From Planctomycetaceae bacterium (GTDB lineage Bacteria; Planctomycetota; Planctomycetia; Pirellulales; Thermoguttaceae): 5,966 nucleotides of DNA. The notes below the pieces were generated by a model, which did no database searches, was not told where the DNA came from, and was given only the letters and a program-made list of their open reading frames with translations. Shown here one piece after another: positions 1-5,720 of the stretch. Location: assembly GCA_031283515.1 (NCBI GenBank), contig JAITBS010000210.1, forward strand, positions 1 through 5,966, in the 5' to 3' direction. Made by a program: the position numbers and the translations under genes. Position 1 is the stretch's first letter. Every line of letters begins with the position of its first letter.

Positions 1-123
1 GATACAATCAATTGTGTAACATCTGGAATCACCACACCGAAACAAGTTACAAGCGGTCCCAGTGAATTTGGTGTCTGGGGAGCATTGGGATCAATCTCCG
101 GCGGTGAATCCGCAGCCCCGTAA
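1..123 (+). CDS. DUF1559 prepilin-like protein, C-terminal end (partial)
   Basis: The gene is open from the first base and ends at TAA 121-123, giving 40 residues of a C-terminus. The tail reads SGPSEFGVWGALGSISGGE, then S-A-A-P. This GVWGALGS..GGE ending is the usual C-terminus of planctomycete DUF1559 proteins, which have a type II secretion/type IV pilin-like N-terminal methylation motif and an H-x9-DG region; both would lie left of the window. Such proteins are thought to be exported or surface pseudopilin-like proteins of unknown role, often present in tens of copies per genome. The gene runs convergently to the glycyl radical operon, with a hairpin about 55 bp past the stop, so no functional link is implied. 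Its main value here is taxonomic, pointing to Planctomycetes. The family call rests on a short tail recognised by eye. Confidence 0.72.
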   Translation, partial: DTINCVTSGITTPKQVTSGPSEFGVWGALGSISGGESAAP

Positions 124-178
124 TTCACAACACCAAATCAATAAAAGTTGCAATATTTAACAACATGCAAACTTCGTA

Positions 179-197
179 CCCGCCGCATTGCGGCGGG
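179..197 (+). terminator. GC-rich hairpin, possible terminator of the DUF1559 gene
   Basis: A perfect 8-bp stem, CCCGCCGC (179-186) with GCGGCGGG (190-197), closes a 3-nt ATT loop 55 bp after the DUF1559 stop. It is followed by CTGTTTCG, only a weak T-run, so intrinsic termination is plausible but not typical. It could equally be one stem of the structured spacer described for 179-338. Confidence 0.4.
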
Positions 198-338
198 CTG
201 TTTCGTATTGCCCACTTCGGACAAAGGAAATATGTTGCGCTTTGTCCATGAACACGGAAAAAATAAAAATTCCGCTGAAATATTGCTTGTTTTTTCATTT
301 CCGTCCGTCAACAGGGGCAAGTCGGCGAGTACGCCGAC
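179..338. repeat. Stem-loop-rich spacer, possible dispersed intergenic repeat
   Basis: The 320-bp spacer between the convergent DUF1559 gene and the activase gene holds no convincing gene. It has three strong stem-loops: 179-197 (8 bp, 3-nt loop), GGACAAAG/CTTTGTCC at 219-226 and 240-247 (8 bp, 13-nt loop), and GTCGGCG/CGCCGAC at 321-327 and 332-338 (7 bp, AGTA loop). Both strands stay open for 60-125 codons here, but the translations look like no protein family and have no credible start. GC content jumps locally compared with the flanks. This resembles REP- or MITE-like structured intergenic DNA. Whether it is repeated in the genome cannot be seen from one copy. Confidence 0.35.
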
Positions 339-443
339 CAACGGTGGGTGAAAACTCTTCGGCGAAACGTTGCCTACCTTTGGAGCCCATTGGTAAACAA
401 ATTGACGAATATTCCACTGATAGATTACAAACAAATCCAATTC

Positions 444-1322
444 TCACTTGTGTAGATACTTTTGCATCTCATCCTTTCTTCCAAGAAAAGAATATTTTTG
501 TGAACCAAACCGGTGATACGGTAACAATTCATGTGTGGTGTCTTTATATTTTTGTACAAATTCAGTAATACGGCGAATTTCCTCCGGCGAGTCGTTAAAA
601 CCCGGAACAACCGGAGTACGTACAGAAATTGGTAATTCAGGATAGGTTTCTTTTAATTTATTAAAATTATCAAGAATCGGTTCCAATGGTGTTTTCGTGT
701 ATTCTTCATGTTTGACAGGATCAAGCGTTTTAATGTCAAAAAGAATTCTGTTCATATAAGTACACGCTTCCCGTAACGTTTCCCAAGAAATAAAACCGCA
801 TGTTTCCACCACCGTGTCAATCCGATGTTGTTTCGCCTTCCGCAGAAGCGACACCGCAAATTCACGTTGCAATAAAGGTTCACCTCCTGAAAGTGTTATT
901 CCTCCACCCGACCGGAAATAGAAAACCGAATCCTGTTCCACAATCGAAATAATTTCATCCACACATTGCGTTTTTCCGTACAAAATAAGACTTTTCGTCG
1001 GACAAATTTCAACCAACTCTCGAAAAATATCAGATGAATAACTTCTGTTAATCAGAATCATTCCGTTTTCGTCGCAAAAAACTGCATTATCGGTACAGGA
1101 TTCAATACAACGTCCGCAATGTCTCACCCCAAGACAACGATGAATATTATAAGCGATTTCCGGTTCTTTATTTTGCGATTCAGGATTGGAACACCAACGG
1201 CAGCGCATAGAACATCCTTTTAAAAAAACAACCGTTCGTATTCCAGGTCCGTCATGTACAGAAAACCGCTGAATATTGAAAACAACTCCAACCCTTTTTC
1301 CATCCGAATTATCGTTACTCAT
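444..1322 (-). CDS. islB: Glycyl radical enzyme activating enzyme (radical SAM), probable isethionate sulfite-lyase activase
   Basis: This 292-residue protein is a PFL-activase-type radical SAM enzyme. It would cleave S-adenosylmethionine reductively and abstract hydrogen from the radical glycine of the neighbouring GRE, in the anaerobic cytoplasm. It has the radical SAM motif C37-x3-C41-x2-C44, preceded by the activase signature SVHDGPGIRT (21-30), a GGE SAM-binding motif at 146-148 (SGGEP), DIK at 196-198, VVPGFND at 238-244 and the C-terminal LPYHRFG..KY..LG block (267-281). A ferredoxin-like insert spans about 60-115: C63, C69, C72, C76 are present, but only C107 (ICPTKS) remains of the usual second Cys motif, so it probably holds one extra [4Fe-4S] cluster rather than two. 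ATG 1322 lies 3 nt after the GRE stop, with no clear Shine-Dalgarno, suggesting translational coupling. The symbol depends on the partner's identity; the activase call is secure. Confidence 0.93.
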   Translation of the reverse strand: MSNDNSDGKRVGVVFNIQRFSVHDGPGIRTVVFLKGCSMRCRWCSNPESQNKEPEIAYNIHRCLGVRHCGRCIESCTDNAVFCDENGMILINRSYSSDIFRELVEICPTKSLILYGKTQCVDEIISIVEQDSVFYFRSGGGITLSGGEPLLQREFAVSLLRKAKQHRIDTVVETCGFISWETLREACTYMNRILFDIKTLDPVKHEEYTKTPLEPILDNFNKLKETYPELPISVRTPVVPGFNDSPEEIRRITEFVQKYKDTTHELLPYHRFGSQKYSFLGRKDEMQKYLHK

Positions 1323-1325
1323 TGT

Positions 1326-3824
1326 TCAGTTTAATGTTCCATGTGCTGTTCGTGCAATCAAATCGTTCTGTAAATCCGGTGAAAGATCAGTAAAATAAGC
1401 ACTGTAACCGGCAATCCGGACAATCAAACCGCGATAGAGTTCCGGATTTTTTTGTGCAGCAAGGAGCGTCTCCTTATTCACAACGTTAAACTGAACATGC
1501 CAGAGTTTCAAATCACAAAAAGTATGAATAAACGCAACAAGTTTTCGTGTTCCCTCATCACCCTCCAATGATTTCGGTGTGAATTTAATGTTCAACATTC
1601 GGGCAGCACGCTCACGGTATCCGTAATTTTTTGTCATGTAATTCGATAACAAAATTGCTGTTGGTCCTGTAACATCAGCACCATGTGATGCTGATGTTCC
1701 ATCGGAAAGCGGTGTCCAGGCACGGCGTCCATTGGGAGTTGCCGAAACGACTTTGCCAAACGGAACATGCGATGTAAAAGGGACATAACGTACATCATTG
1801 TGAATCCCCAACTCTACCGAATACTTTTTACCGTATTCCACTGAAAGAAAATCAATGTCCCGCGCAATTTCATCCGCATATAAATCATTATTACCGTAAC
1901 ACGGCGCAGATTGTAATAATGCACGAATATATTCTTTCCCTTCAAAATTACAGTCTAATGCGTCAAGAATTTCTTGCATAGTCAGTTTCTTTTCCTCAAA
2001 AACAAGTTTTTTAACAGCAGAAAGAGAATCAATTACTGTACCATAACCAATGTATTCAAAATAACCAAGATTAATTCCTTCAGGAATCTGCGGCGTATGG
2101 AGATCGAGTGCGTATTTCATACATAAATTGTGTAACGACGAACCCATCGGTTGAGCAAAGTGTTCCTGACGCAGTTTAATAATCAGATATTGTTGAATAA
2201 ACGCTGTTCGGAGAAGAAAACGATGTTGTTTTTTGTACGCTTCCCAAAAATGTTCCCATAATGTAAATTTTGTTACATCACCGGTCTGTATTCCCAAATC
2301 CTGACCGGAATATTTTTTCATTCGTCCATTGTAAAGAACCATTTCAAGTGCCGCTGCAAAATTAATGTACGCTCCGCCGCTGGTGTAAGTATCACGGTTC
2401 GGCATTCGCGCTTCCGTACAACCGGATACCGCATAATCGTACGCTTCTTCAAAACTTGCACCTTTGGAAACATAAAGCGGAACAACTTCCTCATCGTTAA
2501 TCAGTTTAGGAAAACCGGAACCATCCTTAATCGTTTCCGCAACCTCCCAGAGATAACGTTCAGGAGATAACGTATGAATCCTCGCCGCTAAATCAGGATA
2601 ATGAAGCGGAAATTCCCGTTTCGATTTCAGAAACAGATACGTTAATTCATTGACCGCATCGCGTCCTTCCGGTGTTTGACCTCCGATTGTTACCGCTTCC
2701 CAATGAGCATAACCTTCGTTGAACGCACCGCCTGCCGGTGAAATATACAAATCAACAAACTGCGCCATACCAACCCACATACATTCCAACAATTCAAGAG
2801 CCTTTTCGTCCGTTAATTGACCGGATTCTTTGTCTTCTTTATAAAACCGGTAAAAATATTGATCCATACGACCATTGGAAATAATCGTTCCGGTTTTCTG
2901 TTCCAGACGAGAGAACATTTGAACAAACCATTGAGACTGAACCGCTTCATAAAAATTCCGCGCAGGTTCCGCAGGAACATGTTCACAATTATCGGCAATT
3001 TTCAGTAATTCCTTTTTTCGTTGCGGATTTGTTTCTGTTTCGGCGAGTTGACGGGCAAGTTCGGCGTGACGTTTTGCCCAAAGAATGACCGATTCTGAAA
3101 CAAGAATAACCGCTTCATAAAACGGACGCTTTTCACAAGAATCCAACGGACTATCAATATCAAGAGCATCCAATTTCGCTTGCGCTTCGGCTTTGATTCC
3201 GTTAAAACCGCGTTTCAGAATTTTTTCGTAATCGTGAACCCATTGAATTGATGAACGAAATGACGATGTTTCATTAACAATAAATCGTGAAATCAATCCA
3301 TTCGGATCATCGTAGGTTAATTTATGAACATTTTTCGGAAGTGCGGCGTTTAATGCTTCGTGATACGTTTTTCCCTTCCAGTAAGGAGCAATTTCCTCAA
3401 CAACAATGAAGGCATCTTTATCGGAAATAGTAAAAGGCGATTCTTTTCGTTTCGGTAACTCCTTAATTGCCGAATCAAGAAAATCTCCGTCCAGTTCGGG
3501 ATACAAAATTCCGTAACGTCCTTGATGACCAACGCGACCTGCCAAGAGTTGATGTTCGTCGATGTAAACGGTGATATTGGCTGCGATGTTGTACATTGCT
3601 TTTGCCCAACGTAAAACAAGCGGTTCTCCTTCGGTTTGGCTCATCGAAAGCGTAAAATACTTCGCCCGCTCAACATCAATTTTGGGACGTAAACCATCGA
3701 AACTTTTTAAAATATCAGACACACGTTGATGTTTTTCGTGAAAACGATCTTCTTTACCTTGTTGTTTATTCAGAAGACGTTGTTCGTGGGGAGATAGGAT
3801 GTCGGAGATTGCTGTTACTGACAT
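1326..3824 (-). CDS. islA: Glycyl radical enzyme, probable isethionate sulfite-lyase
   Basis: From ATG 3824 this is an 832-residue GRE: PFL-like domain, then the C-terminal glycyl radical domain. The thiyl site is SGCTEAR (C469, E471). The radical loop is VRIAGYSAYF (G806), which the activase would charge. R190 and Q194 (FRSSIQW), R679 and F683 (DVRYVPF) match, at a constant +1 shift, residues I recall for Bilophila IslA (R189, Q193, C468, E470, R678, F682, G805). Length is also near the roughly 830 residues of IslA. IslA cleaves isethionate (2-hydroxyethanesulfonate) to acetaldehyde and sulfite; the two arginines and the glutamine hold the sulfonate. PFL is excluded, since it has a Cys-Cys pair. 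A dihydroxypropanesulfonate lyase (HpsG-like) is the main alternative. The frame extends to TTG 3842, but ATG 3824 has a GGA 8 nt upstream and is preferred. GRE class is certain; the substrate is inference. Confidence 0.9.
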   Translation of the reverse strand: MSVTAISDILSPHEQRLLNKQQGKEDRFHEKHQRVSDILKSFDGLRPKIDVERAKYFTLSMSQTEGEPLVLRWAKAMYNIAANITVYIDEHQLLAGRVGHQGRYGILYPELDGDFLDSAIKELPKRKESPFTISDKDAFIVVEEIAPYWKGKTYHEALNAALPKNVHKLTYDDPNGLISRFIVNETSSFRSSIQWVHDYEKILKRGFNGIKAEAQAKLDALDIDSPLDSCEKRPFYEAVILVSESVILWAKRHAELARQLAETETNPQRKKELLKIADNCEHVPAEPARNFYEAVQSQWFVQMFSRLEQKTGTIISNGRMDQYFYRFYKEDKESGQLTDEKALELLECMWVGMAQFVDLYISPAGGAFNEGYAHWEAVTIGGQTPEGRDAVNELTYLFLKSKREFPLHYPDLAARIHTLSPERYLWEVAETIKDGSGFPKLINDEEVVPLYVSKGASFEEAYDYAVSGCTEARMPNRDTYTSGGAYINFAAALEMVLYNGRMKKYSGQDLGIQTGDVTKFTLWEHFWEAYKKQHRFLLRTAFIQQYLIIKLRQEHFAQPMGSSLHNLCMKYALDLHTPQIPEGINLGYFEYIGYGTVIDSLSAVKKLVFEEKKLTMQEILDALDCNFEGKEYIRALLQSAPCYGNNDLYADEIARDIDFLSVEYGKKYSVELGIHNDVRYVPFTSHVPFGKVVSATPNGRRAWTPLSDGTSASHGADVTGPTAILLSNYMTKNYGYRERAARMLNIKFTPKSLEGDEGTRKLVAFIHTFCDLKLWHVQFNVVNKETLLAAQKNPELYRGLIVRIAGYSAYFTDLSPDLQNDLIARTAHGTLN

Positions 3825-3832
3825 AATTTTAT

Positions 3833-3835
3833 TCC
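3833..3835 (-). promoter_or_regulatory. Weak ribosome binding site deciding the GRE start
   Basis: On the minus strand the text before ATG 3824 reads GATACGGAATAAAATT, placing GGA 8 nt from the ATG. The alternative TTG at 3842 is preceded only by T/A-rich DNA with no purine-rich site. This favours the start at 3824 and the N-terminus MSVTAISDIL. Confidence 0.45.
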
Positions 3836-3890
3836 GTATCAAAATAAAGTGTTAAATGTGTAAAAATGAAGTGAAGCGTAAAAATAGACA

Positions 3891-3907
3891 CTCAATTATC
3901 GTGCCAA
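3891..3907 (-). promoter_or_regulatory. Sigma54-like -24/-12 element overlapping the -10 box
   Basis: The minus strand reads TTGGCACGATAATTGAG. The -24 half (TTGGCACG) matches the sigma54 consensus, and the GG is followed after exactly 10 nt by GA where GC is expected. The missing -12 C is normally important, and no enhancer-binding activator is encoded in the window, so this may be chance. Confidence 0.2.
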
Positions 3908-3924
3908 CAAGCAATTTTTGTCAA
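3895..3924 (-). promoter_or_regulatory. Sigma70-type promoter of the islAB operon
   Basis: Read on the minus strand there is a perfect -35 box TTGACA (3924-3919), an 18-nt spacer and a -10 box GATAAT (3900-3895), five of six matches to TATAAT. Transcription would start near 3888, giving an untranslated leader of about 64 nt before ATG 3824. It is the best promoter match in the divergent spacer and points at the GRE operon. A near-consensus basal promoter suggests repression, or strong activated expression, rather than dependence on an activator alone. Confidence 0.7.
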
Positions 3925-3960
3925 TGTCATTCCGATTAAAAAAGATGTCTTTTTGTTCAA
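3911..3960. promoter_or_regulatory. Candidate operator half-sites, TTTTTGTCAA and TTTTTGTTCAA
   Basis: On the plus strand TTTTTGTCAA (3915-3924) and TTTTTGTTCAA (3950-3960) form a near-perfect direct repeat about 35 bp apart. The first covers the -35 box of the operon promoter; the second lies just upstream of it and also upstream of the regulator promoter. AraC/XylR-type regulators typically bind direct repeats close to -35 boxes, so these are reasonable sites for the divergent regulator. AT-rich context lowers the certainty. Confidence 0.35.
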
Positions 3961-3977
3961 GATTAATATTTTGGATA

Positions 3978-4006
3978 TTGCGTTGGTTGGTAAAAAAAAT
4001 TATAAA
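3978..4006 (+). promoter_or_regulatory. Candidate promoter of the XylR-like regulator gene
   Basis: TTGCGT (3978-3983), a 17-nt spacer and TATAAA (4001-4006) form a sigma70-like promoter facing the regulator. The -10 is five of six; the -35 shares only the TTG core. The start would fall near 4013, leaving about a 74-nt leader. No good Shine-Dalgarno precedes ATG 4087. Confidence 0.4.
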
Positions 4007-4086
4007 TGATAATAATAACGACAGTAATTCTGATTGTTTTTTTGTGGCGACTGGATAAACACACACTTTTTTAATCTTTAGAACTT

Positions 4087-5265
4087 ATGAATGGAAAAAA
4101 TAAACAGAAGAAGCGTGTTTTGATCCTGATTGAAACTTCGCGTGCTTTTGGGCGGAATCTGATTGAGGGGATTACGCAATACGCGACGGAACAAAAAAGT
4201 TGGAATTTTTTTCTTTGTGATCATGATGCGGCGAGTCAAGATCGATGTTGGCTGGACAGGTGGAATGGCGATGGTTTGATTGCGAGGGTTAACGACAGGA
4301 ATTTGAACCGATTTTTTCACAAATTTTCCGGTAAAAAGATTAATCTTGCTGCGGACGACAAGGAATTTCCGATTCATGTTCGATTGAACAATGAGAGGTG
4401 TGGTCAGATGGCGGTGGATCATTTTTGGGATCGAGGTTATCGTAACTTTGCTTATTTTTCGATGGGGCATACTTATTGGTCGCAATTTCGTTACGATTGT
4501 TTTGTGACGGCACTTTCGGGTTATGGGAGCCGTTGTTTTCTTTGTCCGCAGGCGAAACGAAAAAACACGACGACATTACCGACGCTTTGGTGGAATGGGT
4601 TGGATGATTCTGTACATCATTGGGTGATATCACTTCCGAAACCGGTTGGTATTTTTTGTGCCAATGACAATCACGCATTTTATCTTGCTAATTTATGTAG
4701 ATTTTATGGGATTGCGATACCTGAAGAGGTGGCGATTTTGGGGGTGGACAATGATGAAAGCCTTTGTAAAACGACAATGCCGCCGTTATCGAGTATTGAT
4801 CCGGATGCCAAAATGATTGGTTACAAAGCGGCTGGGATTCTTGATGCGATGATGAATGGAGACCCGCTTCCTGCAACAACAATTCTTATTGAACCGGTTT
4901 GTATTGTTGTACGTCAATCGACGGATAATATTGCGGTTAATGATCCGATATTAGCAAGGGCACTTCGATTTATTCGGACGGAGGTTGCGCGTAATCTTCG
5001 GGTGAGTGATGTTGCCAAAGAGGTTGGTATCTCGCGTGGGACATTAAACGGTTTATTCCAAGAGTATTTACGCAGTACGCCTCTTCAGGAGATTTTGCGT
5101 GTTCGAATGGAATGGGCGAAGGAATTATTGCGGGACACACAATTTAGTGTTTCGGAAATATCGCAAATGATTGGTTATCAAACGCCGGAATATTTTAGTC
5201 GGGCGTTTACTCGTGAAGTTGGCGACACACCGCGTGAATACCGGCTGGAACACCAAAATCATTAA
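4087..5265 (+). CDS. XylR-like transcriptional regulator (LacI-type sensor domain plus AraC helix-turn-helix)
   Basis: This 392-residue cytoplasmic regulator has the two-part architecture of E. coli XylR. Residues about 10-280 form a periplasmic-binding-protein-like ligand domain: VLILIETSRAFGRNLIEGI at 11-29 is the typical XylR start, WNGDGLIARV (59-68) and CANDNHAFYLANLC..YGIAIPEEVAILGVDND (191-223) are family hallmarks. Residues about 286-388 are an AraC-type DNA-binding domain with two helix-turn-helix units: LRVSDVAKEVGISRGTLNGLF (304-324) and FSVSEISQMIGYQTPEYFSRAF (353-374), ending in TPREYR. Length equals the family norm. It is divergent from the GRE operon across a 262-bp spacer, so control of that operon, and perhaps of itself, is likely. 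XylR relatives usually sense sugars; the ligand here is unknown and could be isethionate, another sulfonate or a host glycan sugar. ATG 4087 is the only sensible start. Confidence 0.92.
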   Translation: MNGKNKQKKRVLILIETSRAFGRNLIEGITQYATEQKSWNFFLCDHDAASQDRCWLDRWNGDGLIARVNDRNLNRFFHKFSGKKINLAADDKEFPIHVRLNNERCGQMAVDHFWDRGYRNFAYFSMGHTYWSQFRYDCFVTALSGYGSRCFLCPQAKRKNTTTLPTLWWNGLDDSVHHWVISLPKPVGIFCANDNHAFYLANLCRFYGIAIPEEVAILGVDNDESLCKTTMPPLSSIDPDAKMIGYKAAGILDAMMNGDPLPATTILIEPVCIVVRQSTDNIAVNDPILARALRFIRTEVARNLRVSDVAKEVGISRGTLNGLFQEYLRSTPLQEILRVRMEWAKELLRDTQFSVSEISQMIGYQTPEYFSRAFTREVGDTPREYRLEHQNH

Positions 5266-5285
5266 CTGTTGCGATAATTCTTTTA

Positions 5286-5335
5286 GGAAAAGCCGTGATA
5301 TGTGATAGTTTTCCCATGAAATATCACGGCTTTCC
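5286..5335 (+). terminator. Hairpin terminator after the regulator gene
   Basis: AAAGCCGTGATAT (5289-5301) pairs perfectly over 13 bp with ATATCACGGCTTT (5321-5333), enclosing a 19-nt loop. GG 5286-5287 and CC 5334-5335 add two pairs around one bulged A. It starts 20 nt after the regulator stop. Only three T residues follow the GC-rich core on the plus strand, so it is a moderate intrinsic terminator that may also act on transcription from the right. Confidence 0.65.
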
Positions 5336-5350
5336 CGTGTTATTTCACGG
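5335..5350. repeat. Second small hairpin, near-copy of the terminator arm
   Basis: CCGTG (5335-5339) pairs with CACGG (5346-5350) around a 6-nt loop. The segment 5331-5350 matches 5310-5329 at 16 of 20 positions, so this looks like a partial tandem copy of the terminator's right arm. CACGG 5325-5329 could pair with CCGTG 5335-5339 instead, giving an alternative fold. Confidence 0.5.
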
Positions 5351-5469
5351 AATTAATGTTAATCGGTAAAAAATTTTGTGTTGAAAAAATGGTATTACTT
5401 TCTATTGAACTCATAATTTCACATCGGACAATGGCAAAAATCTAAAAATCGTCCAATAAACCTGTCTGA

Positions 5470-5499
5470 TTGTTCAAAGAACTGTTGTTTTTGTTCAAA
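5470..5499. repeat. Direct repeat TTGTTCAAA with 21-bp period
   Basis: TTGTTCAAA occurs at 5470-5478 and again at 5491-5499, exactly 21 bp apart, each followed by a G-A-x-CTG-like tail. The same TTTTTGTTCAA core occurs in the divergent control region at 3950-3960. A 21-bp period is two helical turns, the spacing used by AraC-type regulators. It may be an operator, or an AT-rich coincidence, because no gene follows nearby. Confidence 0.4.
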
Positions 5500-5633
5500 T
5501 AGACTGATTATTTCCATTTCACGAATATTTTGGTATGCAAGTTGCTGCTTCTCTTTGGAACTCCACAACATTCAATAATATCAATTTTGAATAAAAAGAT
5601 ATTTTGATTGTGGAAAAACAACTTGTATTCTTT

Positions 5634-5673
5634 CAATAAAAACTATAATATGCCGTAATATAGAGTTTTATTG
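5634..5673. repeat. AT-rich inverted repeat
   Basis: CAATAAAA (5634-5641) pairs with TTTTATTG (5666-5673), and inside it CTATA (5643-5647) pairs with TATAG (5659-5663) across a small internal loop, leaving an 11-nt loop. It could be a weak bidirectional terminator or a palindromic protein-binding site. Its function is not apparent. Confidence 0.4.
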
Positions 5674-5683
5674 GTTATACAGT

Positions 5684-5703
5684 ATGCTTAATTATGCTTA
5701 ATT
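5684..5703. repeat. Perfect 10-bp tandem duplication ATGCTTAATT
   Basis: ATGCTTAATT occurs twice head to tail at 5684-5693 and 5694-5703. It lies 17 bp left of the GTGTCAAAA motif proposed as an insertion-sequence end, so it may be a slippage or insertion scar. No function is evident. Confidence 0.6.
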
Positions 5704-5720
5704 AGTTCCTGTTGAAAAAG

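Noticed and set aside
138..440. Open frame of 100 codons on the minus strand downstream of the activase
   Set aside because: Its sequence simply reads through the stem-loop region; composition and lack of a start signal argue for non-coding repeat DNA.
188..568. Open frame of 126 codons on the plus strand
   Set aside because: It overlaps the end of the activase gene on the opposite strand, crosses the stem-loop spacer, has no ribosome binding site and resembles no protein family.
1326..3824. Pyruvate formate-lyase identity for the GRE
   Set aside because: PFL uses two adjacent cysteines; here the site is Gly-Cys-Thr-Glu, the pattern of lyase/dehydratase GREs.
1326..3824. 4-Hydroxyphenylacetate decarboxylase identity
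   Set aside because: That enzyme needs a small HpdC-type subunit, which is absent: only 3 nt separate the GRE and activase genes. The Arg pair fits a sulfonate better.
3825..3842. Longer GRE N-terminus starting at TTG 3842
   Set aside because: TTG lacks any upstream purine-rich site, while ATG 3824 has GGA at a suitable distance; residue numbering from the ATG also fits the IslA pattern.
3825..4086. Riboswitch or structured leader upstream of the GRE operon
   Set aside because: The predicted leader is only about 64 nt, AT-rich and without strong stems or a recognisable aptamer.
4078..4678. Minus-strand open frames opposite the regulator gene
   Set aside because: These are antisense shadows of a well-supported XylR-like gene, with low-complexity basic or Pro/Ser-rich translations.
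5351..5720. CRISPR array or tRNA in the right-hand spacer
   Set aside because: The repeats are too few, short and irregular for CRISPR, and no cloverleaf or T-arm sequence is visible.
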